NCBI GenBank assembly: GCA_051294375.1
Contig: CM119265.1
Location: forward strand, 11,285,818 to 11,349,817
From: Paraspadella gotoi
Lineage: Eukaryota > Chaetognatha
Reading direction: 5' to 3'
Length of the DNA: 64,000 nt
The notes beneath the pieces are model-generated. The model worked only from the letters and a program-made list of their open reading frames with translations, was not told the DNA's origin and did no database searches. Within the stretch, counting starts at the first letter, position 1, and the number at the start of each line of letters is the position of its first letter. Shown here piece after piece: positions 10,735-23,000 of this stretch. A program made the translations under genes and the position numbers.

Positions 10735-10960
10735 GCGGGGCCTCCACCACGCTTTTGATAAGCGAATCATAGCTTGGAGGGAGGTCGAATCGTCCTCCAT
10801 CACGGTTCAAAGAGGGCTCGAGGGCTTTGATGTAGACTGCCTCTCTAATACCTCTTAAGAACCAGTTTGGGTCATGGGACAGCACGAGACAGTCTGAATC
10901 TCTGAACAAATGGCCTGTTTCTGCTGAATGCTCAGCTATTGCGGTATAATTAAAAAATAT
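10735..10960 (-). pseudogene. Penelope-like element, GIY-YIG endonuclease C-terminal remnant
   Basis: The minus-strand frame reads IAEHSAETGHLF, LSHDPNWFLRGIREAVYIKA, then LEPSLNRDGGRFDLP and SYDSL. This is the conserved C-terminal part of the endonuclease that follows reverse transcriptase in Penelope elements (H..TGH, W..R..KEA-like, LNRDGGR, LP..YD). The GIY-YIG catalytic start and the whole reverse transcriptase are missing; the frame runs upstream into AT-rich sequence at about 10945. The element is 5'-truncated or interrupted and dead. GC-rich sequence continues to 10330 without a recognisable domain. Confidence 0.85.
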
Positions 10961-11375
10961 AAGATTAAAATAAAATTTTAATTTTAATAAAATATAATAA
11001 TCATTATAAATATAATAAATCAAAAAAATTTTGAAATTTTTTTTATTTTGATAATAATAATAAAATAATAATAATAAATAATATATAAATTTTTATTTTT
11101 TAATTTTATTTTTTTAATTATAATTATTAATTTTATTATTATTATTATTTTATGATTATTATATAATCTGATAATAATATATATTTCATTATAAAATAAT
11201 TTTATTTTATTTATTTAAAATTATACAAAATTACTTTTTAATTATTTTAATATTCAAATAAATTTTTTAAAAATTATTCTTATAATTAATAGCCATTGTA
11301 TTAATCCTTTCAGCTTCGTTGAGTTTAGAGATTTAAGCAAAGTTTAAAAATAATTTAATCAACGATTTTATTTGT

Positions 11376-11420
11376 GTACGGACATGTTACGACTCTTTAT
11401 TTCGAGTCTTTATCAGCGTT
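11376..11420 (-). ncRNA. Hammerhead-ribozyme-like motif 3, degenerate
   Basis: On the minus strand: CTGATAA, helix II GACTC/GAGTC, GTAAC, ATGTC then CGT. Two core positions are mutated (CTGATGA to CTGATAA, GAAAC to GTAAC), so it should be inactive. Helix I keeps an ACG/CGT pairing that the better-cored motif 2 has lost. It lies 5' of the Penelope coding remnant on that strand, as the left terminal copy would. Confidence 0.55.
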
Positions 11421-13309
11421 AATGAAACATCTACAAATTTGTGCAAAAGAATGGAGAGAGAGAAAAAAAAAAGAAAGAGGGGGTAAAAAAGTTTTCAACA
11501 CAAAGATAGTGGTTAAAAAATGAGTACAGTTTAAGTTGAGGACAGATCAGTTGTGAAAAGAAGTGAAATGGTCAATTGGTGAAAGAGAGAGAGATATAAT
11601 AATATATAATAAAAAAATATTTTTAACTGAACGGGATTTTTCTGAAAAATTCAGGCCCAGGATCTCACTGTGCGCATGTTCTAAAGCTTAGTACTACGCA
11701 TAGTACTAATCTTTGTTGGATCAAAAAGAGCTCGATTTTAAGCGAAAGTTGATCGGTTTGAAGAGCGATTTTTGCGATTGCTTTTTGGCGATTACTTTTG
11801 AACATATTGTCGGAATATGATGAAATTATGCATGTAGATAATGTTTGCAATTGTCTATCGAACGCTACCAAATTTGATATAAAACAATGAGTTGTTTAGA
11901 AACAATGCTCATCCCCAGATTAATTGTTAAATTTCACTAATATTCATCAGTTTAAAACTTTATTATTATTATGGCAGTGATTTCTATCGAGGAATTCAGC
12001 AAAAGAAACCACTTTTTTCAATATTGCTGGAATATTATCAACAAAATTGATTAAATTTGAACAAAGGCAAAGTGGGCTGGTCTACGGATTAATTGAAATC
12101 TGCTGCTGAATTTTCTAATCAAGAATCAATATCATTTTTGCTACTTTTAATAAAAAAAATTGTCCATTTTGACTTTTGTCTTGAGATTTGAACGCTAAGA
12201 TGGTTGGATAAAAACTTTTTACTCTTGCTTGTGGGTCCTTCTTATCTTCTTTACCTCTGAGTCGGTTCATTTGACGTTGGTCATCTATTGTTTGTCTATG
12301 AATTAATTTTTAAATTGAGTGGTCAAAAATTCACATTTTTTGTTTTTATTACAATTTGTTAAACAAAAATAGTTGAATTTACTGATAATTCTAAGCAAAT
12401 ATACCTTATCAACTGAGCTTCTGACACTTAAAAAAAAAAATTTTTAAGCCAACTTTTGTTTTGTGAGTTGCATTTTATTTGAACTAAAACACTGTTTTTA
12501 ACTCATTTTATACTTTTAACAGATGAGAAACAAATTAATGGTAACAAATTTTAAAAAACCGCATTCTTTTAATCAGGAATGCTGGAGGCGCTGAATTTTG
12601 CCCGCCTCCACTCCCCGCCTCCCCTCCCCGCCTCCCCAGACCCCCCTCGCCTCCGGTTTTGCGTTCGCCTCTCATTTTTTTAGCCCGGATCACCTCCGCG
12701 TTCGCCTCTTTAACGCCTCCGACTTTTTGTATAGTTTTGTATTTGATATTATTTTTTTAAAATTCAGATCAATGGGTCATGAAAAAACTTTCAATTTATG
12801 TTTAAAATTGATAAATCAATAAATAAATAAATAAATAAATTTGTTATTTTTAAATGTATATTAGTGTGATGTGAAAATGATAAAATTTTAGAAAATTAAA
12901 ATTTAGCATATAAAACATAAAAATAAAAACCAAGAAAAGTACTTTGGTAAATATATTTTTTAATTTTATACATTAGTGGCCACCAGTGAGCTATATTTAT
13001 ATATAGTAATAAGTATATTATAAGCTAAAATTTCAAAATGCAAATTTGTTAATAATTTTTTATAATTTTAACCTACTTTTTAAAAAATATTTATATTTTC
13101 TTTTATCAACTTTTAACGAGGAATCTGAATCTGTTCTCAGAATTTAAAAAAAACATTTTGAAATTTTGACATTATATAAGGGTAGTACTATATACAAAAT
13201 AAGCTGACTGGGCTACTATATTTATAAAAAAAAAACAAAAAAAACTACAGATTAGTATTCACTAATATGATAGTTTTCAAGATATATTTGTTAAATCTTG
13301 ATTCCAAAC
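11421..13309. other. AT-rich spacer with a C-rich patch
   Basis: To 11600 this is Penelope flank (gttgaggacagatcagttgt). A C-rich patch at 12600-12725 repeats cccgcctcc-like words without repeat structure that can be named. No gene or RNA is seen. Confidence 0.45.
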
Positions 13310-13319
13310 TTTCACTTCA

Positions 13320-13640
13320 CCCTACTGAGTAAAGGGCAGTGGCCAGATGAGAGGACAGGTGAAGGTAAGGACAGAAGAAAAGTGAAAGAGAGAGAGAGAG
13401 AAAAATGATTACATTTGACAATGTACAACAAAGATAAAAATTTGGACAAACTTAGAAATTAGCTGAGATTTTGAATTATTAACAAAAGTTAAATAAGTTA
13501 GTAAGTAGTAATGAAAATTAAAATAGAGGAATAAGTGGTGAGGGATAGATAAGGTAAGAGTTTAGTGAAATATATAAGAGAAAAAATATATAAATATATT
13601 ATAATAAAAATAGAATGATAAGTAGCTTGGTTTAGAATAA
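13320..13640 (-). mobile_element. Penelope 3' UTR remnant
   Basis: ccagatgagaggacaggtga, a GA run and gacaatgtacaacaaagata match the 9985-10150 segment in order and spacing. No coding part or ribozyme remains. Confidence 0.5.
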
Positions 13641-13836
13641 TTAAAAGGATTTGAGCTTTCAGACTTTGGTAACTAATCCTGTAATTAAGTTTTAACGTCT
13701 TTATTTTTAAAATCAAGTTGTTTTGAGTTTTAAGAATGTTTTTTTATAAAATTCAATAAAGTTTATGGTGTTATTTTCATAGTATACATTATAAATTTTA
13801 AAATTGCAGGTCGTTTTCTTTTTTACAGATTCCATT

Positions 13837-16800
13837 ATGAAATATGATATAAATATTACAAAAATGTCATCAAAAAACCTCAAAATATCTGAAAACAAAA
13901 TAGAATCCTTAATCAAAAAGCGAAAATATGAATGTGAAATTTGCTTCAAAAAGTTTTTCTTTAAATGTGAGTATAACAAGCATAGAAATATTGTTCATTC
14001 GGACAACCGTCCCTTTAAATGTGATGTTTGTAGTAAAGCCTTTAAATTAGTTGGCGACCTTAATAGACATATGCGAACTCATGAAACCCCGCGATGTTAT
14101 CAGTGCGTCTTGTGCGAGAGAAGTTTCTCATGCATACCCAATTTAACCCGTCATGAAAGATATGTTCATGATAATTTGCCGAAAAAGCGATACCCCTGTG
14201 AAATTTGTGGAAAGGTTTTTCATCGCAAAGACGCAGTTCGAAAACACCATAACAAATATCACAATTTTAATGAAGCAGAACATGAGAAAAATAACAAGAA
14301 AATCAAAAAAGTTATTAATGGTCCACTGACCTGCGAAGTTTGTGGAAAATCATTTTTAAGCAATACTCGACTTTCTAGTCACAGAAAAAAAAATCATTCT
14401 GACAATGATAAACAAACAAAACGAAATAAAACTCTTAAAAAGACTCCATTAATTATGGAAATATCAACTCTAAAAATTTCAGACCAGGCCATTAAATTTG
14501 AAACGGAATCCCCATACGCTTATGATTATCAGTATGAAAATGACCTACCTTCTTTCGAACCAACTGACCGAGTGGAACAAAAACCTGAAATCGTTAAGAT
14601 ATCACACTTTAAGCCATCGGACAGAAAAAGGTAATTAGACTATTCTTATGTGATTTTGCATAGAGTCGCTATTTGTATGCGTGCGCGTCCTGGTTTGGGT
14701 CCTACTATTCTTTGTCAGTAAAGTTACTGATTACGTTTTAAAACTAGAGAAACCCCTAATTTTAGTAATTCAAAATGTGTTTACTCCCGAATATTTAAAA
14801 TTATTTTCTTTTTCGTGTTTAGTCGATCAACTGGCGGTCAACAACGCATTTGCGAATTGTGCGGAAAGGGATTCGAATTGGTGGAACATCTTCGTAAGCA
14901 TATTTATAATCATAGTGTTGATGTAAATAACAAGCCATATAGGTGCCTTAAGTGCGAAGTCGCCTACGGCCACATAAACTATCTTCGTGCCCACGAAGTT
15001 CGATGGCATGGAGGGAGCCGGGAATTTTCGCTTCGGCCCAAAAAAACGAAAAAGACAAAAGAAGAAACCCTCGAGAGGATCAGATTATGGAAGCAAAAAA
15101 GAAAAGTACAGGGATTGTTGAATAAGCCGCAGAAACAGTCACGAACACGAAATGTACGAAAGAAGTCTGTGAAAACCATAGAAGATCCTTTGCTTGTTCC
15201 CCATGAAAATTCCGATTGTGGCTTTGTAGCGAATAATGCATTTCCAAATAATAGTTCGTCGAGCAACGCTGCGATCCAAACGTCGTTGAACGATGATGCA
15301 CGTGCATTCGTGGACGGTCCGACGACTTATCAAACTAATTGTGATATTTCTAATGGTATTGATAAGCCTTTAAGTTCATTTCTTCATTCGAGTAGTCACT
15401 ATCAATTTGAGAAAATTTGGTTTAATGGACTTAAAGAATTGTGCAAGCACCCTTACCATAATCCATTAGAAAAAGAACAAGGCCGACCGGTTGTGAACGA
15501 GACGGAAAGTGGTCTTAATGGCGACGCCGATCAATATTTAGCACCCAAAGCGAATTCGGAAACTGACGCTACAGACGAAGATAAAAACGGGCGGATTATT
15601 GTAACTCAAGAAAATATCATAGGGGATAAGCCTGATCCAACCGATCAACTTCCAGCGACCAAATATGAAACGGTAACAAAAAATTTGTGCCATCAATGCG
15701 GTCAAGGGTTTTCACGAGCTAGTGCTCTTCAGACCCACATGAGAGAACATACTGGTGAGAGACCATTCCAGTGTCACGAATGCGGAGTGGCGTTCATTAA
15801 CTTCGCTAAACTATGCACTCACAATCGGTACTGGCATCTGCCTCGCAAACCGCCAAAAAAAAAAGCAAACCTTGATCCGACTGCTTCCCACGAATTTGCG
15901 GTGAACGTCGCGTCGACCGATCCGATTCCTTCCAATAATTCTGCGGAATACTTAAATCAAGTTAATCTCGCCGATATATCCGTCGGTGAGAACTCCTCCA
16001 ATCTAGTCGGTCTCAAGAAGATTCATCATTTAAGCGCTCTCCTTAAGCGCCACGTCTGTGCGACCTGCGGCAAGGGATTTAAACTAAAGGGCGATCTCAA
16101 CCGGCACGCCGGCATTCACCTTAACTACCGCCCGTTCAAGTGCGGTCAGTGTCAGGCGGCTTTTAGTAGTTCTTGCAATCTTCTCCGACACAAACGAACC
16201 GTTCACGACGAGATTCCCCTCTACAAGTGCGATGCTTGCGGTAAACCTTTCTCGCGAACAAAACTCCTCAAGAAGCACCAGTTGATTCACTCGGGCGAAG
16301 TTGTCATCAAACCTGCCAAGCCCCGGAGGATCCGGAAGGCCCCCAAGCCCAACCCGCGAGACTGCGAGATCTGCGGAAGAACTTACTCCCGTTCCAACCT
16401 CCTCAAGAATCACATGAGGACCCACACGGGGGAAAAACCCTTTCGCTGCGACGAGTGCGACATCGACTTCTACGATTGCAATCAACTCAGACGCCATCAA
16501 CGTCGATGGCACGAGTGGAAGATCGAGAGGCTCAAGAACACGAAACCGCGGGAGATTTCCCGCCGAGAAAAAATGGGGAAAGTGAAGAGGAAAATTGGAC
16601 GACCAAGAAAACATTCGACCGAGAATCTAGAGTTGTACGAAGACGATAAACTCGTTTTGCGGCGGAAAAAAAGGGACGATGACTTAGCAGTAGACGCGGT
16701 TGATACAGACTGTGGGTCTAATAGTGTGGAAATAAACTATGGGACGGACGATGAAGGAAAAAACTATGGGACGGACGATGAAGGAAAAAACTATGGGGCG

Positions 16801-17016
16801 GACGATGAAGGAAAAAACTATGGGACGGACGGAAGAGGAAAAAACTATGACTTCAACGGCGACGAATTAAACTTTGGGACAGACGAAGAGGAATCATATC
16901 TTTTATCCTCAGACATAAAAACGAGTGGGTTCGTCGGCGAGGTCGAGGATGCGATGCGGTCCTTTGAATCGGAAATGATCGTGGAGATTAAGGAAGAAGT
17001 GGATTATGGATATTAG
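13837..17016 (+). CDS. C2H2 zinc-finger protein ZF-A (14 fingers, AT-hook)
   Basis: Two coding exons (13837-14630, 14823-17016) join in phase 2 to give 995 residues; the intron is 192 bp. The start was chosen after an acceptor-like ttttttacag; an ATG at 13864 is an alternative. Exon 1 has five C2H2 fingers (residues ~31-187). Exon 2 has two more (~273-326), a Lys/Arg-rich linker, then seven (~552-828) in a 2+3+2 pattern, and a basic KVKRKIGRPRK AT-hook (~850). An acidic tail holds four near-perfect copies of GTDDEGKNY and ends EIKEEVDYGY. It is probably a nuclear sequence-specific DNA-binding regulator; the target is unknown. ZF-D at 55884 is its closest intact relative in the window, with the same finger order and intron position. 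No KRAB, ZAD or BTB domain is visible. Confidence 0.9.
16736..16860 (+). repeat. 27-bp coding tandem repeat in ZF-A
   Basis: Four consecutive units encode GTDDEGKNY, GTDDEGKNY, GADDEGKNY and GTDGRGKNY. The first three are nearly identical at the DNA level, suggesting recent slippage. ZF-D has no counterpart. Confidence 0.85.
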
Positions 17017-17266
17017 TAATTTCTAATATTAATATCAATCATGTTATTATTAGTCAGGATCTTGCTTTTTTTATTATTCAAGTTTAATGAGTTTTTCGTA
17101 TTTGGCGTGTTGACCAACTTGTCTTCCATGAACGTTTTACCATTTTTGAAGCAGTTGTGGTAATTTATTGAATATTATATTTTAATGTGCTGATTTTTTT
17201 AAAAAGGGAAACAAAAATTTCAAACTGCGTCATAATCTTTCGTTTGCTCTGAGAAGAACAAACGTC

Positions 17267-18563
17267 ATGTCTCGACTCTATCCCACTCTGGAAGACATGA
17301 ATGTAGATCAGATGGCGCGAGCTCAGTCGCCGCACGCGCCGTCCGTATCAGCGTCGTCGCCCGGCGCCCCGATAGCCATCGGGTGGAACATCGCCTCTAG
17401 CGACATCCGGGAGGATCACCACCTTCACTCCTCGCTCTATCCCACGCTGGGAAATTACATGGGGATGGATCTGACTGCATATCAGGTGGGTGAAGGTCAG
17501 TATTTCAAAGCGAAGGGGCCTCTAAAGACGCTCTTTCTGAAATGGCCTCGCAACTTTATAACAGGCACAACCTCCAGCGGCGGGCGACCCGTGGGGCGAA
17601 ATGCGTGAGGCGGGTCTCGTCACCTCGGCCGTGGGAACGGTGGGCATGAAAAAGGCAAAAGTAAAGCAGGGGTTGCGCGAGGTGACCCTCTGCAAGGACG
17701 AGAAGGGAATGATCGGCCTCAGGGTCGAGGACATCAACAACGGGATCTTCGTCTGCTTCGTCCAAGCTAAGTCGCCCGCCGCTATGGCCGGAATCAGGTG
17801 GGCGCTTAGTTTCGTTGATGATCGTTAATGACACAACTCAATTGTCTTTACTTATGACTTTTTAACATGGGCGAAAAATGTTATTAATTCCCAGTAAATA
17901 AGCTTAAACCTAATTTTCTACCAACAGGTTCGGCGACCAGATTTTGCAAATCGACGGGACCAACTTGGCCGGTTGGAGCCTTTCCAAGGTCCATGACCAC
18001 CTGCGCAAAAAGACGGACCCGAAAAACATCCGATTGGTCATTCGCGATCGGCCGTTCGATCGAACCATCACGATGCAGAAGGATTCGGCTGGAAAAATCG
18101 GCTTCATCATTAAGGTCACTTCACTTTTCCTTATTTCAATTTCACAACAGTCCACTACTCACCAACTTCGTTTCTATATTCATGGCTTTCGCATTTTTTC
18201 TTCGTATCCTCTTCTCTCCAGGACGGAGAGGTCAGCGACATCGTGAAGGACTCTTCTGCGGCGCGCAACGGAATGCTGACGGAGCACGCGGTGCTGGAAA
18301 TAGACGGTCGCAACTGCGTCGGTTTAAAGGACAAGGAAATGGCCAAGCTCATTGTCGATGCGCCCACCACGGTCACCATCACCATTATGCCAGGTGTGAG
18401 GAGAGATTTCTTCTTATTTTTGAAAGTGTGAGTTGTATGCACATCTATTCACTTTGTCATATTTCTATCTTCCTTTTTAGGGTTTATCTACAAACACATG
18501 ATGAAGCATATGAAAGGTCATCTTGTGCGCAACAAGATGGATCACTCCGATCCCGACGTTTAA
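17267..18563 (+). CDS. SDCBP: Syntenin (tandem PDZ scaffold)
   Basis: Five exons (17267-17485, 17565-17797, 17928-18114, 18222-18393, 18481-18563) give 297 residues, the length of human syntenin-1 (298). The N-terminus keeps two short motifs, SLYPTLED-like RLYPTLEDMNVD and SLYPTLGNYMGMDL. PDZ1 runs from about residue 110 (REVTLCKDEKGMIGLRVEDI, NGIFVCFVQAKSPA, FGDQILQIDG) and PDZ2 from about 195 (RTITMQKDSAGKIGFIIK, DSSAARNGMLTEHAVLEIDG). The C-terminus is MDHSDPDV. Known syntenins bind syndecan and other membrane-protein tails and ALIX, acting in endosome and exosome traffic. The ATG lies 250 bp after the ZF-A stop. A polyadenylation hexamer is at 18627. Confidence 0.95.
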
Positions 18564-18626
18564 GTTTTCACCAACTTATTAGTTTTTATTATTGGTTTAC
18601 CGGTTATTGATTCTTCTGTCATGGCA

Positions 18627-18632
18627 AATAAA
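18627..18632 (+). terminator. Polyadenylation signal of syntenin gene
   Basis: AATAAA lies 64 bases after the syntenin stop codon. The GC-richer stretch that follows (to ~18770) could be a longer 3' UTR; it has no convincing coding frame. Confidence 0.55.
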
Positions 18633-18779
18633 TGACGACCTGTCGGACTCGATGTTTTTCCGACTATCGATTCGACCTCAAGAACGGGTTATTTTCGAAT
18701 GTTTCCTTCAAGTGTGGAACCTTGGAGCTCCTTTTGTCCCCATTCCCGAGCAGAGATATCTACCACAAGGTATTAATTA

Positions 18780-20005
18780 GTCTTTTGCAACTTTTGCGTT
18801 TTCTGAAATCTGCATTACGGTATATAGACTCATGTTTGTCCTTAAATTAATCCCTTTTCGCCAGTTTTTTTTTAATTCGTTGTTTGTTTGTTTTATCTAA
18901 TAATGAATATTGAATAATATTTATGTATTATAAAAGTATTTCTCGCTCGTAGTTTCTTCGGTACAGATGACATAAGATTGGGTGCATAGTAAGGCATAGT
19001 AAGGCGGGCCAAAATTGAACACTTTTTATATCTTCTAATTCTCTAAAAAAATATTTTTTCCTTTATATTACTAAATCGATTTTCAATGCAACTTTTTGAA
19101 TTAGTTCATTGTGTTGTTGTGATGAGCGTTTATGTGACGAGAGTTTATGTCCAACAGTTGCACTGAAGCTTTTAAATATTTATTAATATATAACAAATGA
19201 CAAATTTTTTAAAAAAAATATTATTTTTTAAGAATGGATTCTTATAGAGCTTGAAAATGAAAGTTAGTAATACAATTTTTATCGTCGCAAACGCAAACGC
19301 AAAACAATAAATTGGTTAAAAATAGGAAAAAACCATAAAAGATCATCATCATCATTATCATTGGCTGAATTTTATAGTTTCATTAATAAAACCAAAAAAA
19401 TTTAAAAACCTTTTTCTAACTTTTAAAGCTCTATCAGAATTTATCAATAAAATAAATTTCAAAATTATTTTCATTTTAATATTCTTTAACAGTCACTTAA
19501 CCATTATTTATTTGAGAGAACTTCTAGTTTTCAACCTGTTCCGGCCTAATGCTAGTAGGCACTGCATACACAGTCCGAGTCGTCTCTGCGTTGCACCTCG
19601 AAGAAGCGGATTGATATTTTCGTTGTAGTCAGTTAAATTATCTCGAGATCCGATTATCCTTAGGATACATCGGATCGTTACCTTGTTTTTAATCAGACCC
19701 TTTAGCTTTTATGCCTGTAAATAAAGCTACATTGACCGGGTTTGGTTTTTTTTTCTTGCATTCCTTCGAAACGAATTCCGTTATATATTCTAATTTGTTT
19801 CTATTTTTACTCCGCCTGTGCTTTCGTTATTTTTTTTTCCTGTGGTGCATTTCATCACTTCAAGTTCTGCCCCTGTGTAGAGATATAAACGTGATACTTT
19901 AGCCATGAACTAGTAAAGAATTATAAATTTATAATCGGTGCCATGGATGTTTTAGACGGTCGATAAAAGAATAATATCAAACGTTTAAAACTAAAAAAAC
20001 GCACG
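18780..20005 (+). other. Intergenic region and probable 5' region of the Arf-GEF gene
   Basis: AT-rich to 19510. A GC-richer block (19530-19720) then contains agtaggcactgcatacacag and could hold the promoter or an untranslated exon. No TATA box or initiator can be assigned with confidence. Confidence 0.35.
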
Positions 20006-23000
20006 ATGCCCGGCGCCACCAACGCGGCGTCGAAGGCGTCGGATTCTTCTGGCGCTAAATCGGAGCGGCGCCCTCGAAAATCCACGTCCTCGGATCTGAG
20101 CATAACTCCCAATCACCCTGCTAAGATTGACATGTAATTAAATGAATTTAGCTTCACTTTTATATGCTAAGCCGCACCGAAATCACGAGTTATTGTTTTT
20201 TATCGTAGGTTTTTGACTCGTGCCTTAGAAAAGATCCTAATGGATCGGGAGATGAAACGCGCCTACCATCAGCAGCTAAAGCGCGCCTGCGAGGTCGCCC
20301 TCGAAGATCTGCGGCGGGAGGCCACCGAAGGGAAAAAGGCCAAAGACGACGACCCCGCCTCCGCCGCCCTGCCGCAGCCCAAAGGTAAGGGGGAAGGAAG
20401 ATGGGGTGAACTTTTTGGTGGTTGACTAAAAATATGAAAAAATGTTTATGAATTTTTATTTAATAACATTCCTCCACTTGTCAGACGACGCCAACCGTGT
20501 AGAGGCGGACAAGTATTTCCTCCCCTTCGAGCTTGCCTGTCAGTCCAAGTGCCCGCGCATTGTGAACACCGCGCTGGACTGCATCCAAAAGCTCATCGCC
20601 TACGGCCACCTGAGCGGCGATGCCCAAGACTCGACCGGGCCGCCGGGCAAAAGGCTCATCGATCGGATCGTCGAGACGGTGTGTGGCTGCTTTCACGGAT
20701 CTCAGACCGACGAAGGTACTTAGTCTTAAAACCTTTGCACGCCAACCGTTTTCTTCCTTTAACTGTTTTTATCGAATTATAGGCGTCCAGCTGCAGATAA
20801 TCAAAGCCCTTCTGACTGTGATTACGTCGAGCTCTTGTCAAGTGCATGAGGGAATGGTGTTGCAAACGGTGCGCACGTGTTACAACATTTACCTGGCTTC
20901 GAAAAATCTTATCAATCAAACAACGGCCAAAGCCACCCTCACCCAGATGCTTAACGTCATTTTCACCAGGTAAGGTCTCAAGCATTAATTCAACGATCAA
21001 AATCGGTGTTGATAAGTTGTTAATATTCTTTCCTCGCAGGATGGAAAATCAGGCCGTCGAGGCAGCGCAACTGGCGGCGCAACAGGCGCAGGAAGAAGAG
21101 CAAACGCGCCAACGAACTGAGAGCGTGACAAGCGGAATGGACAAGGACGCTCAGTCGCAACAATCTCCGTCGGAACTGTCCGCGGGGAATTCTTCAGCGC
21201 CGGGCGAGGAATCTTGCGACGACGCCGCCGCAGCCGTCGTGGAAGGATTACTTCGCCGCGTCGTCGCCTCACTGGACCGAGGCGGCGCTGGCGTTAATGG
21301 CACGAATCTTAGCGGCGTTCGACCGCCCTCCCTCTCTATAACCACCGCTGACGGCGTCGTCGCCGATGACGGAAGGGAATGGACGCCGTCTACTCCGAGC
21401 GCCGACGTCTTAAGGACAGAGTCGAGCGGCAGCAGGACGCCGACGGGGAGCATCGCCACGCACGATACCGGTAATTAAATAATAAATATGTGGGGTTCCA
21501 TTTTATTTCTATTAACGTGTGTTTCTTGTGGAGATTAGTATTTATTTTCGTGACCGTCAGCAGGCGTGACCTCGTCTACGGTGACCACCAATAGTTTGGC
21601 GGGCGGCGACGATTCGGCGGCCGAAGGCAGCGACTCTCAACTCGACGCCGCCACCGCCTCTAACCTCGCCTTCGCCCACGTCCTCCAGAAGGATGCCTTT
21701 CTCGTCTTCAGGTCCCTTTGCAAACTCTCTATGAAGCCCCTCAACGAAGTGTCTCCCGCCGACCCCAAATCGCACGAACTCAGATCCAAGATACTTTCCC
21801 TCCAACTTTTGCTAACCATCCTTCAAAACGCCGGACCCGTATTCAAAGTGAGTCTTTTTCCCTGTGATTCAATTCTTTTTTTAAAAATGCAATATTTTTT
21901 TTCTCTTAACTCTAGACGAACGACATGTTTATTAGCGCGATAAAGCAGTACCTCTGCGTCGCGCTCTCCAAAAACGGCGTCTCCACGGTTCCCGAGGTTT
22001 TCGAGTTGTCTCTCGCCCTTTTCCTCACCTTGCTGCAGAACTTCTGGAAACATCTCAAGATGCAGATCGAGGTATGATGTCGTTTCTTATAATTACGTAT
22101 TCATATTTATTCTTATTTCTTTTTCCTCTTCGCAGGTGTTTTTCAAGGAGATCTTTTTGAACATATTGGAGACGTCAACTTCGTCGTTCGACCACAAGTG
22201 GATGGTCATTCAAGCTCTCACTCGCATCTGTTCTGACGCTCAGGTGCGAGTTAAACTTATTTTGATAACTCTCCTTACAAGTACACCGATTATCGTTTCA
22301 TGATGAATATAATCACCATTTTCATTTCCAGTGCGTCGTTGATGTTTACGTAAACTACGACTGTGATCTAGCCGCCGCAAACATTTTCGAACGCTTGATT
22401 CATGACTTATCCAAAATCGCCCAGGTAAGGGTCATAAAGTTTTGTAAGAGTACTAATCGAAATCAGATTAAACAGACGTCTTGCCTCGTTTTTTCGCTAA
22501 AGGGTCGCCACGACATGGAACTCGGCACGACACCGAACCAAGAAAAGAGCATGCGTGTCAAAGGTTTGGAATGTCTCGTCGACATTCTCAAGTGCATGGT
22601 GGAGTGGACCAAGGATCTTTACATCAACTCCAACCAGCAGTCTAACTTAGGGCAGGAGAATCGATCCAAGACAGGTGAACTGACATGACATTAAAAACAG
22701 CTGCTTGCATGGAAAAAGAAAGTTTCGTTTTCACGTGTTGGCATTTTTCTCGCTCAGAAACAGAAGTGGACAACGATTCCGGGAAAGGAACGATGACTTC
22801 TTACGGATCCCTCAGTTCCTTGAGTTCGACTCACTCCGCCAACAGCGCCTCCGGAGGCGGGCCTCCAGGCGGAGCGAGCGGAACTCCAGCGCCGCCACCG
22901 GATTATCCGGAGAGCATCATCAACATCAAGCACATGAAGGAGGTCATGGAGCAAGGGATCAACATGTGAGTTGGCTCATTTAAAAGTACCGAAGAGAGGA

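Noticed and set aside
16084-16614. 176-codon minus-strand frame opposite ZF-A exon 2
   Set aside because: Antisense shadow of conserved zinc-finger coding sequence.
18592-18850. Short frames after syntenin (MTTCRTRCFSDYRFD)
   Set aside because: They start at the polyadenylation hexamer, and no splice-linked exon or homologue is recognised; probably 3' UTR or spacer.
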